Assembly: GCF_027627575.1 (NCBI RefSeq)
Contig: NZ_CP114065.1
Span: forward strand, 868,001 to 932,000
Direction: 5' to 3'
DNA from: Kribbella sp. CA-293567
Lineage (GTDB): Bacteria; Actinomycetota; Actinomycetes; Propionibacteriales; Kribbellaceae
DNA length: 64,000 bases
Shown: positions 8,543 through 17,270 of the stretch, one piece after another
Numbering within the stretch: position 1 is the stretch's first letter
How the letters are laid out: every line of letters begins with the position of its first letter
The notes under the pieces: model-generated
Told to the model about the DNA's origin: nothing
Databases searched by the model: none
Seen by the model: the letters and a program-made list of their open reading frames with translations, nothing else
Made by a program: the position numbers and the translations under genes

Positions 8543-9441
8543 GCGAGAAGCTTGATGGTGTGATCGTGGCCACCGCTTTGCCGTACGCCGAGGACGCGGC
8601 GGCACCGGCGGGGTTGCGGCCCGACTACGACAGGTACGCCGAGCACTGCCGGTGGCTGGTCGAGAACGGCTGTCGTGGGGTAGGACCCAACGGTTCGCTG
8701 GGGGAGTACTCCTCGCTGACCGACGAGGAGCGGCGGCAGGTCGCGCGGACGGCGATCGAGGCGGTGGGGAACGACGGGATCGTGGTCGTCGGGGTGCACG
8801 GAGCGGGGGCGCACCAGGCTCGGGCGTGGGCGGAGCAGGCGGCGGAGGACGGGGCGGACGGCGTACTGTGCCTGCCGCCGACCATGTACCGGGCGAACCG
8901 GGGTGAGGTGATCCATCACTACACCGAGGTCGCCAAGGCCGGTTTGCCGGTGATGGTCTACAACAACCCGCACGACACCAAGGTCGACCTGACCCCCGAA
9001 CTGCTGGCCGAGATCGCGCAGATCGACAACATCGTCGCGGTGAAGGAGTTCACCGGTGACGTCCGGCGGATCCTGGAGATCCGTGAGCTGGCGCCGAGCC
9101 TGACCGTCGTGGCCGGTGCCGACGACCTGACGCTGGAGGCGCTGCTGATGGGGGCGACCGGCTGGTTCGCCGGCTTCCCGAACGTCTTCCCGGCCGAGTC
9201 CGTCCGGCTCTACGACCTCGCGCTGGCCGGCAAGGTCGCCGAGGCGCGTGCACTGTACGAGCCGCTCGTCGCCGCGTTCCGCTGGGATTCGCGGGTCGAG
9301 TTCGTGCAGGCGATCAAGTACGGCATGGACTACGTCGGCCGGTACGGCGGCCCCTGCCGCCCGCCGCGTGGACCGCTCGTGCCCGAGCACCTCGCCCAGC
9401 TGGAGCAGGACATGAAGAAGGCCGTGGAGTCGCTGGCATGA
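8539..9441 (+). CDS. DapA/NAL-family lyase, probable pyrroline-4-hydroxy-2-carboxylate deaminase
   Basis: A 300-residue TIM-barrel protein of the dihydrodipicolinate synthase/N-acetylneuraminate lyase family. Visible are the substrate loop VGPNGSLGEYSSLT, the Tyr of VMVYNNP (about 136) and the Schiff-base Lys in AVKEFTGD (about 165). Next to a hydroxyproline epimerase and dehydrogenase, the expected reaction is deamination and dehydration of pyrroline-4-hydroxy-2-carboxylate to alpha-ketoglutarate semialdehyde. GTG start at 8539 overlaps the upstream stop by 4 bp, and its own stop overlaps the next ATG (ATGA). Confidence 0.88.
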   Translation: MSEKLDGVIVATALPYAEDAAAPAGLRPDYDRYAEHCRWLVENGCRGVGPNGSLGEYSSLTDEERRQVARTAIEAVGNDGIVVVGVHGAGAHQARAWAEQAAEDGADGVLCLPPTMYRANRGEVIHHYTEVAKAGLPVMVYNNPHDTKVDLTPELLAEIAQIDNIVAVKEFTGDVRRILEIRELAPSLTVVAGADDLTLEALLMGATGWFAGFPNVFPAESVRLYDLALAGKVAEARALYEPLVAAFRWDSRVEFVQAIKYGMDYVGRYGGPCRPPRGPLVPEHLAQLEQDMKKAVESLA

Positions 9442-10439
9442 GATCGGTCCGGACCCTGAGCGCGATCGACTCGCACACCGAGGGGATGCCGACCCGGGTG
9501 ATCACCGGCGGCGTCGGCGTGATCCCGGGTGCGACGATGGCCGAGCGACGGCTGCACTTCCTCGAACACGACGACGACGTGCGGCTGTTCCTGATGAACG
9601 AGCCGCGGGGTCACTCGGCGATGAGCGGCGCGATCCTGCAACCGCCGACCCGGCCGGACGCCGACTGGGGAGTGCTCTTCATCGAGGTCTCCGGCTGCCT
9701 GCCGATGTGCGGGCACGGGACGATCGGCGTCGCCACCGTGCTGGTCGAGTCGGGCATGGTGAAGGTGACCGAGCCGCTCACCCAGGTCCGGCTGGACACT
9801 CCGGCCGGCCTGGTCGTCGCGGATGTTGCCGTCAGCAACGGTCGCGCCGAGCACGTGACGATCCAGAACGTATCGGCGTACTCGCACGCGCTGGATGCGA
9901 CGGTCAAGGTCGACGGGCTGGGCGAGGTCACCTACGACCTCGCGTACGGCGGGAACTTCTACGCGATCCTGCCGCTGGCGCAGCTCGGCATCGCGTTCGA
10001 CCGGTCCGAGAAGGACCGGATTTTGCGCGCCGGGCTGGACATCATGGACGCGATCAACGCGACGGACCGGCCGGTGCATCCGCTCGATTCGTCGATCAAC
10101 GAGTGCAAGCATGTCCAGTTCACCGCGCCCGGCCACGACGGGGCGCACTCCCGCAACGCGATGGCGATCCACCCGGGATGGTTCGACCGCTCGCCGTGCG
10201 GGACCGGTACGTGTGCCCGGATGGCGCAGCTGCATGCTCGCGGTGAGCTCGGGCTCGGCGAGGGCTTCGTCAACGAGTCGTTCATCGGCACGCGCTTCAC
10301 CGGCCGGCTGCTGGCGGAGACGACGGTCGGTGACCGGGCGGGCGTCGTACCGACTGTCACCGGGCGCGCGTGGATCACCGGGATGGGGCAGTACCTGCTC
10401 GACCCGAGCGATCCGTTCCCGACCGGATTCGTTCTCTAG
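9438..10439 (+). CDS. Proline-racemase family, probable 4-hydroxyproline 2-epimerase
   Basis: A 333-residue PLP-independent racemase/epimerase. Both catalytic thiols of the family are present: Cys in CLPMCGHGTIGVAT (about residue 93) and Cys in RSPCGTGTCARMA (about 253), so a two-base 2-epimerase rather than a Cys/Thr dehydratase is expected. It would interconvert trans-4-hydroxy-L-proline and cis-4-hydroxy-D-proline, the first step of the pathway encoded by the three genes before it. It is the last gene of the operon; its TAG shares CTAG with the convergent pxpC stop (4-bp overlap). Confidence 0.92.
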   Translation: MRSVRTLSAIDSHTEGMPTRVITGGVGVIPGATMAERRLHFLEHDDDVRLFLMNEPRGHSAMSGAILQPPTRPDADWGVLFIEVSGCLPMCGHGTIGVATVLVESGMVKVTEPLTQVRLDTPAGLVVADVAVSNGRAEHVTIQNVSAYSHALDATVKVDGLGEVTYDLAYGGNFYAILPLAQLGIAFDRSEKDRILRAGLDIMDAINATDRPVHPLDSSINECKHVQFTAPGHDGAHSRNAMAIHPGWFDRSPCGTGTCARMAQLHARGELGLGEGFVNESFIGTRFTGRLLAETTVGDRAGVVPTVTGRAWITGMGQYLLDPSDPFPTGFVL

Positions 10440-11284
10440 CTGGTGAAGCGGAGGGACTGACCCGGGCGGAGCTGGGCGCAAGCGGGAAGGTCGGCGGCGG
10501 CTACGTAGGCGATGACGGGGTAGCCGCCGGTGACCGGATGGTCTGCGAGGAAGAGCACCGGCAGTCCTGACGGGGGAATCTGCAGCGCGCCCAGCGCCAT
10601 CCCCTCGCTGGGAAGTTCGCCTTGGCGGACGCGTTCCAGCGGAGCGCCTTCGAGCCGTACGCCGATGCGGTTGCTGTTGCTGCTGACGGTGTAGGTCCGG
10701 CCGATCAACGCGCCCGGCGCGAACCAGTCCTCGCGCGGCCCAGGAGTCACCCGTACTGCGACCTCGCCCGCCGCTGGATCAGCCACGGGGGCGAGGTCGA
10801 CACCTGGCATCGGCCCGTGCTCGCGGCCGACGGGAAGTTCGTCGCCCGCCCTCAGAGGCGCGGGGCCGAGCCCGGACAGCAGGTCGGTCGATCGCGATCC
10901 GAGGACCGGGTCGACCGCAAGACCTCCTCGGATCGCGACATAGGTCCGCAACCCGCTCGCCGGTGCTCCGAGTCGCAGTACGGCGCCTGCTCGCAGCGTG
11001 AAAGGCGCGTTGAGAGGTACGCCGGCGCAGGGCGCGCCGGTCACCGCCACCACGACGTCGGTTTCGGCCCGAAGAGCCAGACCACCGAAGGTCACCTCGA
11101 TCGCGGCAGCACCGGCCGCGTTGCCGACCAGCCGGTTCGCCAGCTCGTAGGAGCGGAGATCACAAGCCCCCGATCGCGGTACCCCGAGGGCTGCCTGCCC
11201 GGTTCGCCCGCGGTCCTGAATAGTTGCCAAGGGCCCGGAATCGAGCATCGTCAGCGTGGTGGCCGGTGTCCCGGAGTGCGCCAT
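10436..11284 (-). CDS. pxpC: 5-oxoprolinase subunit C (biotin-dependent carboxyltransferase family)
   Basis: A 282-residue PxpC/KipA-type protein, one part of the prokaryotic ATP-dependent 5-oxoprolinase that opens 5-oxo-L-proline (pyroglutamate) to L-glutamate. Conserved stretches are LDSGPLATIQDRGRTGQAALGV at the N-terminus, NLVG-type ELANRLVGNAAGAAAIEVTFGG, and YTVSSNSNRIGVRLEG. Its ATG shares one base with the pxpB stop (TGATG). It is the last gene of the leftward unit NRAMP-pxpA-pxpB-pxpC. Confidence 0.95.
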   Translation of the reverse strand: MAHSGTPATTLTMLDSGPLATIQDRGRTGQAALGVPRSGACDLRSYELANRLVGNAAGAAAIEVTFGGLALRAETDVVVAVTGAPCAGVPLNAPFTLRAGAVLRLGAPASGLRTYVAIRGGLAVDPVLGSRSTDLLSGLGPAPLRAGDELPVGREHGPMPGVDLAPVADPAAGEVAVRVTPGPREDWFAPGALIGRTYTVSSNSNRIGVRLEGAPLERVRQGELPSEGMALGALQIPPSGLPVLFLADHPVTGGYPVIAYVAAADLPACAQLRPGQSLRFTS

Positions 11285-11889
11285 CAGGTCTTCACCTCGA
11301 CGAAGCGAACCCGGCGGCCGGGCCAGAAGAGTGCTGCCGGGTCGCGGGTCTGGTCGAAGACCTTCAGCTCGGTGTGACCCAGAAGTTGCCAGCCACCGGG
11401 GGATTCTCGGGGGTAGACGCCGCTGAACTCGCCGGCCAGCGCGACCGCGCCGACGGGCACCTTGGTGCGCGGCGACTCGCGGCGAGGGACGTCCCAGTCG
11501 CCCGCACCGGTGAGATAGCCGAAGCCTGGGGCGAAGCCGCAGAAGGCGACTGTCCAGTCCTCGCTGGTGTGGCGTTCGATCACGTCGTCGATGGAGCAGT
11601 TGAGGAGTTCGGCCAGGTCGGGCAGGTCTTCCCCGTCGTAGACGACAGGGATCTCGACCAGTTCGCCGCCGGTACGGGTGCCGGTGATCGGCCGCACCGA
11701 CCGCAGGGCCTTCGTCAGCTCCGCCAGGTCGGCGCCGTCGGTGGTGAGCATGACCGTGCGCGCCGCCGGGATGATGTCGACGACACCGGCAGGCGGAGCG
11801 TCGGACAGCGCGGCGTAGTACCCGAGGACCTCGTCGAGATCCTCCAGTTCCACCAGTACGGCGCGGTCGCCGGCCGGCAGGATCCGCAT
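11284..11889 (-). CDS. pxpB: 5-oxoprolinase subunit B (KipI family)
   Basis: A 201-residue allophanate-hydrolase-subunit-1-type protein. Family features include ILPAGDRAVLVELEDL, EIPVVYDGEDLPDLAELL, and the motif FCGFAPGFGYLTGAGDWDVPRRESPRTKVPVGAVALAG, near-invariant in PxpB/KipI (given in pieces: CGFAPGFGYL, PRRESPRTKVP, GAVALAGEFSGVYP). It is coupled by TGATG overlaps to pxpA upstream and pxpC downstream. In Bacillus the KipI/KipA pair was first described as a sporulation kinase inhibitor system; 5-oxoprolinase is the metabolic role. Confidence 0.95.
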   Translation of the reverse strand: MRILPAGDRAVLVELEDLDEVLGYYAALSDAPPAGVVDIIPAARTVMLTTDGADLAELTKALRSVRPITGTRTGGELVEIPVVYDGEDLPDLAELLNCSIDDVIERHTSEDWTVAFCGFAPGFGYLTGAGDWDVPRRESPRTKVPVGAVALAGEFSGVYPRESPGGWQLLGHTELKVFDQTRDPAALFWPGRRVRFVEVKT

Positions 11890-12641
11890 CAGCGGCCGAA
11901 CGGGCTCAGCGCGACGCCCGCTCCTTCCAGCGCCCTGCGGACCTGCAGAGCGATCTCGACCGCACCGGGAGTGTCACCGTGGACGCAGATGGAGTCCGGT
12001 GCCAGCCGCAGTGCACCACCCTCGTGGTCCTCGATCACGCCACCCGTCGCCATCGCGGTGCAGCGGGCCGCGATCTCCGTGCCGTCGTGCAGTACCGAAC
12101 CGGCTTCACGCCGGGACACCAGCGTGCCCGAAGGCGTGTAGGCACGGTCGGCGAAGGCTTCGTGGACGACGGTCAGCCCGGCCTCGGCCGCGAGCCGGAG
12201 CCAGGCCGAGCCGGGCAACCCGAGCACCGGCAGCGCGGCGTCGTAGTCGACGATCGCGCCGACCACGGCCGCGGCCTGCCCCTCGTTGGTGCTGATCGTG
12301 TTGTAGAGGGCCCCGTGGGGTTTCACGTACCGGACGCGATCGCCCGCGATCCGGGCGAACGCGTCCAGCGCGCCGAGTTGGTAGACCACCTCGTCGCGCA
12401 ACACGGCGGGTTCGACGTCCAGGAACCGGCGGCCGAAGCCGGCCTTGTCGTCGTAGCCGACGTGCGCGCCGATCGCGACGCCCCGCTCGACCGCCTGCCC
12501 AGTCACCCGGCGCATGATCGACGGATCGCCGGCGTGGAAACCACAGGCGATGTTGGCGCTGGTGACGACGTCGAGCAACGCGCTGTCGTCGCCCATCGTC
12601 CACGAGCCGAAGCCCTCACCCAGATCGGCGTTGAGATCCAT
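11889..12641 (-). CDS. pxpA: 5-oxoprolinase subunit A (LamB/YcsF family)
   Basis: A 250-residue LamB/YcsF-family deacetylase-fold protein. The diagnostic N-terminus MDLNADLGEGFGSWTMGDD is present, followed by SANIACGFHAGDP (metal-site His region), GAHVGYDDKAGFGRR and VKPHGALYN. It forms the catalytic 5-oxoprolinase with PxpB and PxpC. It begins 10 bp after the transporter gene and overlaps pxpB by one base. Confidence 0.96.
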   Translation of the reverse strand: MDLNADLGEGFGSWTMGDDSALLDVVTSANIACGFHAGDPSIMRRVTGQAVERGVAIGAHVGYDDKAGFGRRFLDVEPAVLRDEVVYQLGALDAFARIAGDRVRYVKPHGALYNTISTNEGQAAAVVGAIVDYDAALPVLGLPGSAWLRLAAEAGLTVVHEAFADRAYTPSGTLVSRREAGSVLHDGTEIAARCTAMATGGVIEDHEGGALRLAPDSICVHGDTPGAVEIALQVRRALEGAGVALSPFGR

Positions 12642-12651
12642 CGGTCGACTC

Positions 12652-13956
12652 CTATCCGAACAGTTCGAAGACCGGCTTGACCGAGCGGACGGCCAAGTAG
12701 ATGGTCAGCAGCCAGGCCGCGCCGCCGATCGCCAGCAGCCACTTGGGGTACCGGTACCCACGCAGCAGGTCCGTGCGCTGCCACGCCACCCAGAGAAGTA
12801 CGCCGATACCCACCGGCAGCAGCAACCCGTTGAAGGCGCCGGCGAACACCAGCAGTTGCGTGGGCGCGGTGCCGACGGACAGGTAGATGACCGCGCTGAC
12901 GGCGATGAACGCGACGACCAGGATGGTCCGGGTCCGGTCCGTCGTCCTGGTCCGGGAGGTGACGAAGGTGACCGTCGTGTACGACGCGCCGATCACGCTG
13001 GTGATCGCCGCGGCCCAGAGCACCACTCCGAACGCGCGCAACCCGAACTCGCCCGCCGCTTGCTGGAAGGCCGAGGCGGCCGGGTTCTTCGGGTCGAGGG
13101 CCTTGCCGCCGGTGACCACGCCGAGGATCGCCAGGAACAGCACGATCCGCATCACGCCGGTGATCAGGATGCCGGTGACCGAGCCGCGGGTGATGTCGCG
13201 GACGTGCTGCGGGCCCGAGATCCCCGAGTCGAGCAGGCGGTGGGCGCCGGCGTACACGATGTAGCCGCCGATGGTGCCACCGATCAGGGTGGTGATCGCC
13301 AGGAAGTCGACCTGCTCGGGCAGCACGACGTTCTTCAGTGCGGTACCGACCGGTGGGCCGGAGGTGAACGCGATGTAGGTGGTGAGCACGATCATCACCG
13401 CGCCCAGCACCAGCACCACCCGGTCGATCGCGACGCCGGCCCGCTTGGACAAGAAGATGCCGATGGCAACCAGAGCGGAGAGTGCGCCACCGAGCTTGGG
13501 ATCCAGGCCGAGCATCGCGTCCAGGCCGAGGCCGGTACCGGAGACGTTGCCGATGTTGAACACCAGGCCGCCGACGAACAGCAGCGCCGCCATCGCGTAG
13601 CCGAGGCCGGGGAAGACCAGGTTGCCCAGCTCCTGGGCGCGCCGGCCGGAGACGCCGATCACCCGCCAGACGTTCAGCTGCAGCGCGATGTCGACCAGGA
13701 TCGAGGCGGCGATCGCGAACGCGAACGCGGCGCCGAGAGTGACCGTGAAGGTGGTCGTCTGGGTGATGAACCCCGGACCGATCGCCGAGGTGGCCATCAG
13801 GAACATCGCGCCGATCAGGGTCGACCGGGTGCTCGACTTCATCGCGGTCTCGGGCGTCTTCCGGCCGGCTGCCGGGGGCAGCTGGCCGTGGGCGGGGCGG
13901 GTACCGCGGGATCGCCGGTTCGGCTTCGAGGTCGGTTTCGTGGGGGGCTTCGGCAT
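12652..13956 (-). CDS. NRAMP-family membrane transporter (YcsG-like)
   Basis: A 434-residue polytopic protein. ATG at 13956 is preceded by AGGAG at 7 bases; the open frame extends 47 codons further but without family sequence. A basic, proline-rich cytosolic tail of about 40 residues precedes the first helix (STLIGAMFLMATSAIGPGFITQTT), which carries an NRAMP-like unwound GPGF motif in place of DPGN; the classic metal-site Asp is therefore missing. In Bacillus ycsG lies beside the pxp genes, as here, so an organic or amino-acid substrate such as oxoproline is plausible, but that is an inference. Confidence 0.85.
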   Translation of the reverse strand: MPKPPTKPTSKPNRRSRGTRPAHGQLPPAAGRKTPETAMKSSTRSTLIGAMFLMATSAIGPGFITQTTTFTVTLGAAFAFAIAASILVDIALQLNVWRVIGVSGRRAQELGNLVFPGLGYAMAALLFVGGLVFNIGNVSGTGLGLDAMLGLDPKLGGALSALVAIGIFLSKRAGVAIDRVVLVLGAVMIVLTTYIAFTSGPPVGTALKNVVLPEQVDFLAITTLIGGTIGGYIVYAGAHRLLDSGISGPQHVRDITRGSVTGILITGVMRIVLFLAILGVVTGGKALDPKNPAASAFQQAAGEFGLRAFGVVLWAAAITSVIGASYTTVTFVTSRTRTTDRTRTILVVAFIAVSAVIYLSVGTAPTQLLVFAGAFNGLLLPVGIGVLLWVAWQRTDLLRGYRYPKWLLAIGGAAWLLTIYLAVRSVKPVFELFG

Positions 13957-14051
13957 GGCGGTGCTCCTGGGGGTGATGGGAAAGCTGCCGGTCGGTCTCC
14001 TGCAGACGGTCGGTAGGTGTCTGAACGCCTTGGGTAATTGTGAGAGTAGAG

Positions 14052-14064
14052 ATTGTTGAACAAT
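14052..14064. promoter_or_regulatory. Putative GntR operator, perfect 6-1-6 palindrome
   Basis: ATTGTT-G-AACAAT lies in the 170-bp divergent spacer between the NRAMP-like gene and the GntR gene. The core TTGT-N3-ACAA is like operators of FCD-type GntR regulators. A further TTGTTCA half-site occurs at 14078-14084. The position allows control of both transcription units by the adjacent GntR protein. Confidence 0.5.
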
Positions 14065-14126
14065 CCTGCAAGACTCTTGTTCATCGAAATTTCCCACCGC
14101 ACCGGGAGGTGAGCGATGATTCGGAG

Positions 14127-14852
14127 ATGTCCATCAGTCAGCGCGACGACGAGAGCCGGCAGGCCTGGCTCCGGGGTGTCGCCGCCGACGTGGCCCGGCA
14201 GGACCGCAGCAGCTCCGCCGAGCGGGCGGCCGACATCCTTCGCCGCAGCATCACGGAGGGTGCACTGCGCCCCGGTGCCCAGCTGTCCGAGATCGAACTC
14301 ACCGAGGTTCTCGACGTCAGCCGGAACACGCTGCGGGAGGCCTTCCGGCTGCTCACCCACGAGGGTCTGCTGGTCTACAAGTTGCACCGCGGCGTGTTCG
14401 TGCCCGAGCTGGACGAGCGGGACGTGGTCGATCTCTACCGCCTGCGCCGGGTCCTGGAGGTCGACGTACTCCGCGCTCTCGCCGACCGTGCCCCCGAGCT
14501 CCCCGACGAGCGGCTCGAACCGCTGCTGGCCGAGGTCGAGGTCGCCGAAGCCGCGGCGCTGGAAGGGCGCTGGGCCGCGGTCGGTACGGCGAACATGCGG
14601 TTCCACCGCCACCTCATCGGCCTGGCCGACAGCAGCCGGCTCGACGACATCACCGGTCGGCTGCTCGCCGAGCTCCGGCTGCTCTTCCACGTCATCGCAA
14701 CCCCACAAGAGCTGCACGAGCCCTACATCGCCCGCAACCGCGGTATCCACCAACTGCTCCTGGAGCATCGGTACGACGTGGCCGCCGACATGCTGCAGGT
14801 CTATCTGCTCGACTCCGAGAAGGGCCTGCTGGACGCCTTCAAGGCGAGGTGA
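14127..14852 (+). CDS. GntR-family regulator (FadR/FCD subfamily)
   Basis: A 241-residue regulator with an N-terminal winged HTH (about 30-95; ERAADILRRSITEGALRPGAQLSEIELTEVLDVSRNT in part) and an all-helical FCD ligand domain (DLYRLRRVLEVDVLRAL, MRFHRHLIGLADSSRL). The ATG at 14127 has only a weak GGAG; GTG at 14109 is an in-frame alternative. It is divergent from the transporter/pxpABC unit and 3 bp upstream of the D-glutamate-cyclase-like gene, so it probably controls the oxoproline genes. Confidence 0.9.
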   Translation: MSISQRDDESRQAWLRGVAADVARQDRSSSAERAADILRRSITEGALRPGAQLSEIELTEVLDVSRNTLREAFRLLTHEGLLVYKLHRGVFVPELDERDVVDLYRLRRVLEVDVLRALADRAPELPDERLEPLLAEVEVAEAAALEGRWAAVGTANMRFHRHLIGLADSSRLDDITGRLLAELRLLFHVIATPQELHEPYIARNRGIHQLLLEHRYDVAADMLQVYLLDSEKGLLDAFKAR

Positions 14853-14855
14853 CGG

Positions 14856-15626
14856 ATGCTGACCCCGGCCGGCGCGCGGGCGCGGTACCGGGGTGGGCTG
14901 ATGGTTCCGACCTCGGGCCACGCGCCGGGTTTCACCCAGGCGAACCTCGTCGTGCTGCCGCGCGACTGGGCCTACGACATGCTGCTCTTCGGTCAGCGCA
15001 ACCCGCAGCCGGTGCCACTGCTCGACGTCACCGACCCGGGGTCGGCCAGTACGGCGCTGGCGCCTGACGCCGACCTGCGCACCGACCTTCCGCAGTACCG
15101 GGTGTGGCGGGACGGGGAACTGGCCGACGAACCGTCGCAGGTCGCCGATCTGTGGCGCGACGACCTGGTCAGCTTCCTGATCGGCTGCAGCTTCAGCTTC
15201 GAGAACGCTTTGCTGGAGGCGGGCGTGCCGGTCCGCAACCTCGAGCAGGGGCGGAACGTGTCGATGTACCGGACGAATCGCGAGTGCCGGCCGGCCGGGC
15301 GGTTGAGCGGCCCGCTGGTGGTGTCGATGCGGCCGATTCCGGCGGCGCTGGTGGCGACCGCCGTCCAGGTGACGGCACGGATGCCGCGGGTCCACGGCGC
15401 GCCCGTGCACGTGGGCTCCCCCGAGGCGCTGGGGATCGCGGATCCCGGGCAGCCGGACTTCGGTGACGCGGTCGAGGCCGAGCCCGGCGATGTTCCGGTT
15501 TATTGGGCTTGCGGAGTGACGCCCCAAGCTGCGTTGATGGATTCACGGCCCCCGTTCGCGATCACGCACGCCCCTGGGCACATGTTCGTGACCGATGTGC
15601 CGGATGCCGTCTACCGCCAGCCCTGA
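14856..15626 (+). CDS. DUF1445/YcsI-type putative hydro-lyase, D-glutamate cyclase-like
   Basis: A 256-residue protein of the D-glutamate cyclase/YcsI family. Typical segments are [24 protein letters not shown] near the N-terminus (seen in parts), [22 protein letters not shown] and the C-terminal [29 protein letters not shown] (parts). Mammalian DGLUCY makes 5-oxo-D-proline from D-glutamate; bacterial members are mostly uncharacterised. In Bacillus ycsI sits with ycsF, ycsG, kipI and kipA, the same set as here. It lies between the GntR and aminopeptidase genes. Confidence 0.9.
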   Translation: MLTPAGARARYRGGLMVPTSGHAPGFTQANLVVLPRDWAYDMLLFGQRNPQPVPLLDVTDPGSASTALAPDADLRTDLPQYRVWRDGELADEPSQVADLWRDDLVSFLIGCSFSFENALLEAGVPVRNLEQGRNVSMYRTNRECRPAGRLSGPLVVSMRPIPAALVATAVQVTARMPRVHGAPVHVGSPEALGIADPGQPDFGDAVEAEPGDVPVYWACGVTPQAALMDSRPPFAITHAPGHMFVTDVPDAVYRQP

Positions 15627-15648
15627 CGCCAGCTCTTAGGGGGAGCAG

Positions 15649-17073
15649 ATGAGTGAAGACCGGACCGAGGAACAGCGGAAGTCGTACCGGCCGATCGACG
15701 CGGCCGGATTCCGCGAGTCGATCGCGCGGGACTGGGGGGCGGTCGACCGGTCCGTGCGGCTGCCGGCCGGCCTGGCCGAAGCAGCGGCGGAGCACCGGCG
15801 CAAGCTGGCGGCGGCGCTGCCCGGTCGCCGGATCGCGGTCGCCGCGGGCCGGGCGCCGGTTCGGTCGAACGACACCGACTATCGCTTCCGTGCGGACAGC
15901 GACTTCGTCTGGCTGACCGGCTGTCAGGCCGAGGGGGCGGTGCTGGTCATCTCCGGTGACGGCGACGCGACCCTCTACCTGCGCGAGACGGCCGGACCGT
16001 CCGAGGCCGACTTCTTCGCCAGTGCGCGGGACGGTGAGCTGTGGATCGGGCCGGTGCCGGGGCTGAAGGACTGGTCGGAGGCGTTGCAGCTGCCGTGCCG
16101 GCCGGTCGAGGAACTGCCGGCTGCCGTGCGAGGCGCCGTACCGGCGATGATGACGACGTACGGCGTGGAGCCGCTGCTGGACGCGCTGGCCGGCGGCAAC
16201 CCGTCGAACACCCAGGAACTGCGGCAGTCGCTGGCCGAGCTGCGCCGGATCAAGGACGACTGGGAGCTCGACCAGCTCCGCGAAGCGGTCGACGCGAGCG
16301 TGCTCGCGTTCGCCGACGTGGCGCGCGAGCTGCCCGAAGCGGTGCGTGGTGGCGGCGAGCGCTGGCTGGAGGGCACCTTCGACCGGCGCGCCCGGACCGC
16401 GGGCAACGGGCCGGGGTACGCGTCTATTGTTGCTGCTGGCAACCATGCGCCGGTGTTGCACTGGGTGCGGAACGACGGTGCGGTGCGCGAGGGCGACGTG
16501 ATCCTGCTCGACGCCGGGGTGGAGACGCGGACGCTCTACACCGCCGACGTGACCCGCACCTTCCCGGTGACCGGTGAGTACACGCCGGCCCAGCGGCAGG
16601 TGCACGACCTGGTCCACAAGGCGCACGTGGCGGCGCTCGACGTGGTGCGGCCGGGGTCGCCGTACCGGGCCTTCCAGTACGAGGCGATGCGGGTGCTGAT
16701 CGAAGGACTGCGGGACTGGGGTGTCGTCGACGTCTCGCTCGACGAGGCGCTCGGACCGGACGGTCAACAGCACCGCCGGTACGTCGTCTGCGGGCTCGGT
16801 CACTACATCGGCCTGGACGTCCACGACTGCGACGCGGCCCGCCCGGAGACCTACTTCGCCGCCGACCTCGACGTCGGGATGGCGCTCGCGGTCGAGCCGG
16901 GCCTCTACTTCCATCCTCACGACGAGACCGTCCCGCCCGAGCTGCGTGGCATCGGCATCCGGATCGAGGACAACGTGGTCGTCCACTCCGACCGGCTCGA
17001 GATTCTCACCGAGGCGCTCCCCATCACCACCGACGGCCTCGAGGCCTGGACCCGCGGCCATCTTCCCGGCTGA
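15649..17073 (+). CDS. Xaa-Pro aminopeptidase (M24B, PepP-like)
   Basis: A 474-residue metallopeptidase removing N-terminal residues before proline. An AMP_N-type N-terminal domain is followed by a pita-bread catalytic domain whose dinuclear metal ligands are visible: the Asp pair in LLDAGVETRTLYTADVTRTFP, His in VCGLGHYIGLDVHD, Glu in AVEPGLYFHP and Glu in GIRIEDNVVVHSD. ATG at 15649 follows AGGGGGAG. Grouping with oxoproline and hydroxyproline catabolism suggests scavenging of proline-rich peptides such as collagen fragments. No signal peptide, so it is cytosolic. Confidence 0.93.
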   Translation: MSEDRTEEQRKSYRPIDAAGFRESIARDWGAVDRSVRLPAGLAEAAAEHRRKLAAALPGRRIAVAAGRAPVRSNDTDYRFRADSDFVWLTGCQAEGAVLVISGDGDATLYLRETAGPSEADFFASARDGELWIGPVPGLKDWSEALQLPCRPVEELPAAVRGAVPAMMTTYGVEPLLDALAGGNPSNTQELRQSLAELRRIKDDWELDQLREAVDASVLAFADVARELPEAVRGGGERWLEGTFDRRARTAGNGPGYASIVAAGNHAPVLHWVRNDGAVREGDVILLDAGVETRTLYTADVTRTFPVTGEYTPAQRQVHDLVHKAHVAALDVVRPGSPYRAFQYEAMRVLIEGLRDWGVVDVSLDEALGPDGQQHRRYVVCGLGHYIGLDVHDCDAARPETYFAADLDVGMALAVEPGLYFHPHDETVPPELRGIGIRIEDNVVVHSDRLEILTEALPITTDGLEAWTRGHLPG

Positions 17074-17190
17074 TCGAGGCGCGCAGGGCGATTACTTGGA
17101 GTCACGGAACAGGCACCGAAAATAATCTGGTCACCTGCAGTAACACTCGGGCCGTCTGCACGATGTAACGGGCGGGGGAGGGTCAATCCC

Positions 17191-17270
17191 GGCCTGGTGC
17201 GCTGCAGTGGGGGGCCGCGGCGGCGCACCGGCCGGGCTGGCCCCGACTGAGGACCCGGGGGGGACCTCAG
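17191..17270. terminator. Bidirectional hairpin region between convergent peptidase genes
   Basis: Two hairpins lie in the gap between the Xaa-Pro aminopeptidase and the convergent S33-like peptidase. A GC-rich stem pairs 17191-17202 with 17223-17233 (one bulged base); a second pairs CTGAGG (17247-17252) with CCTCAG (17265-17270) and reaches into the stop codon of the leftward gene. No U-tract follows, as is common in actinomycetes. Confidence 0.45.
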
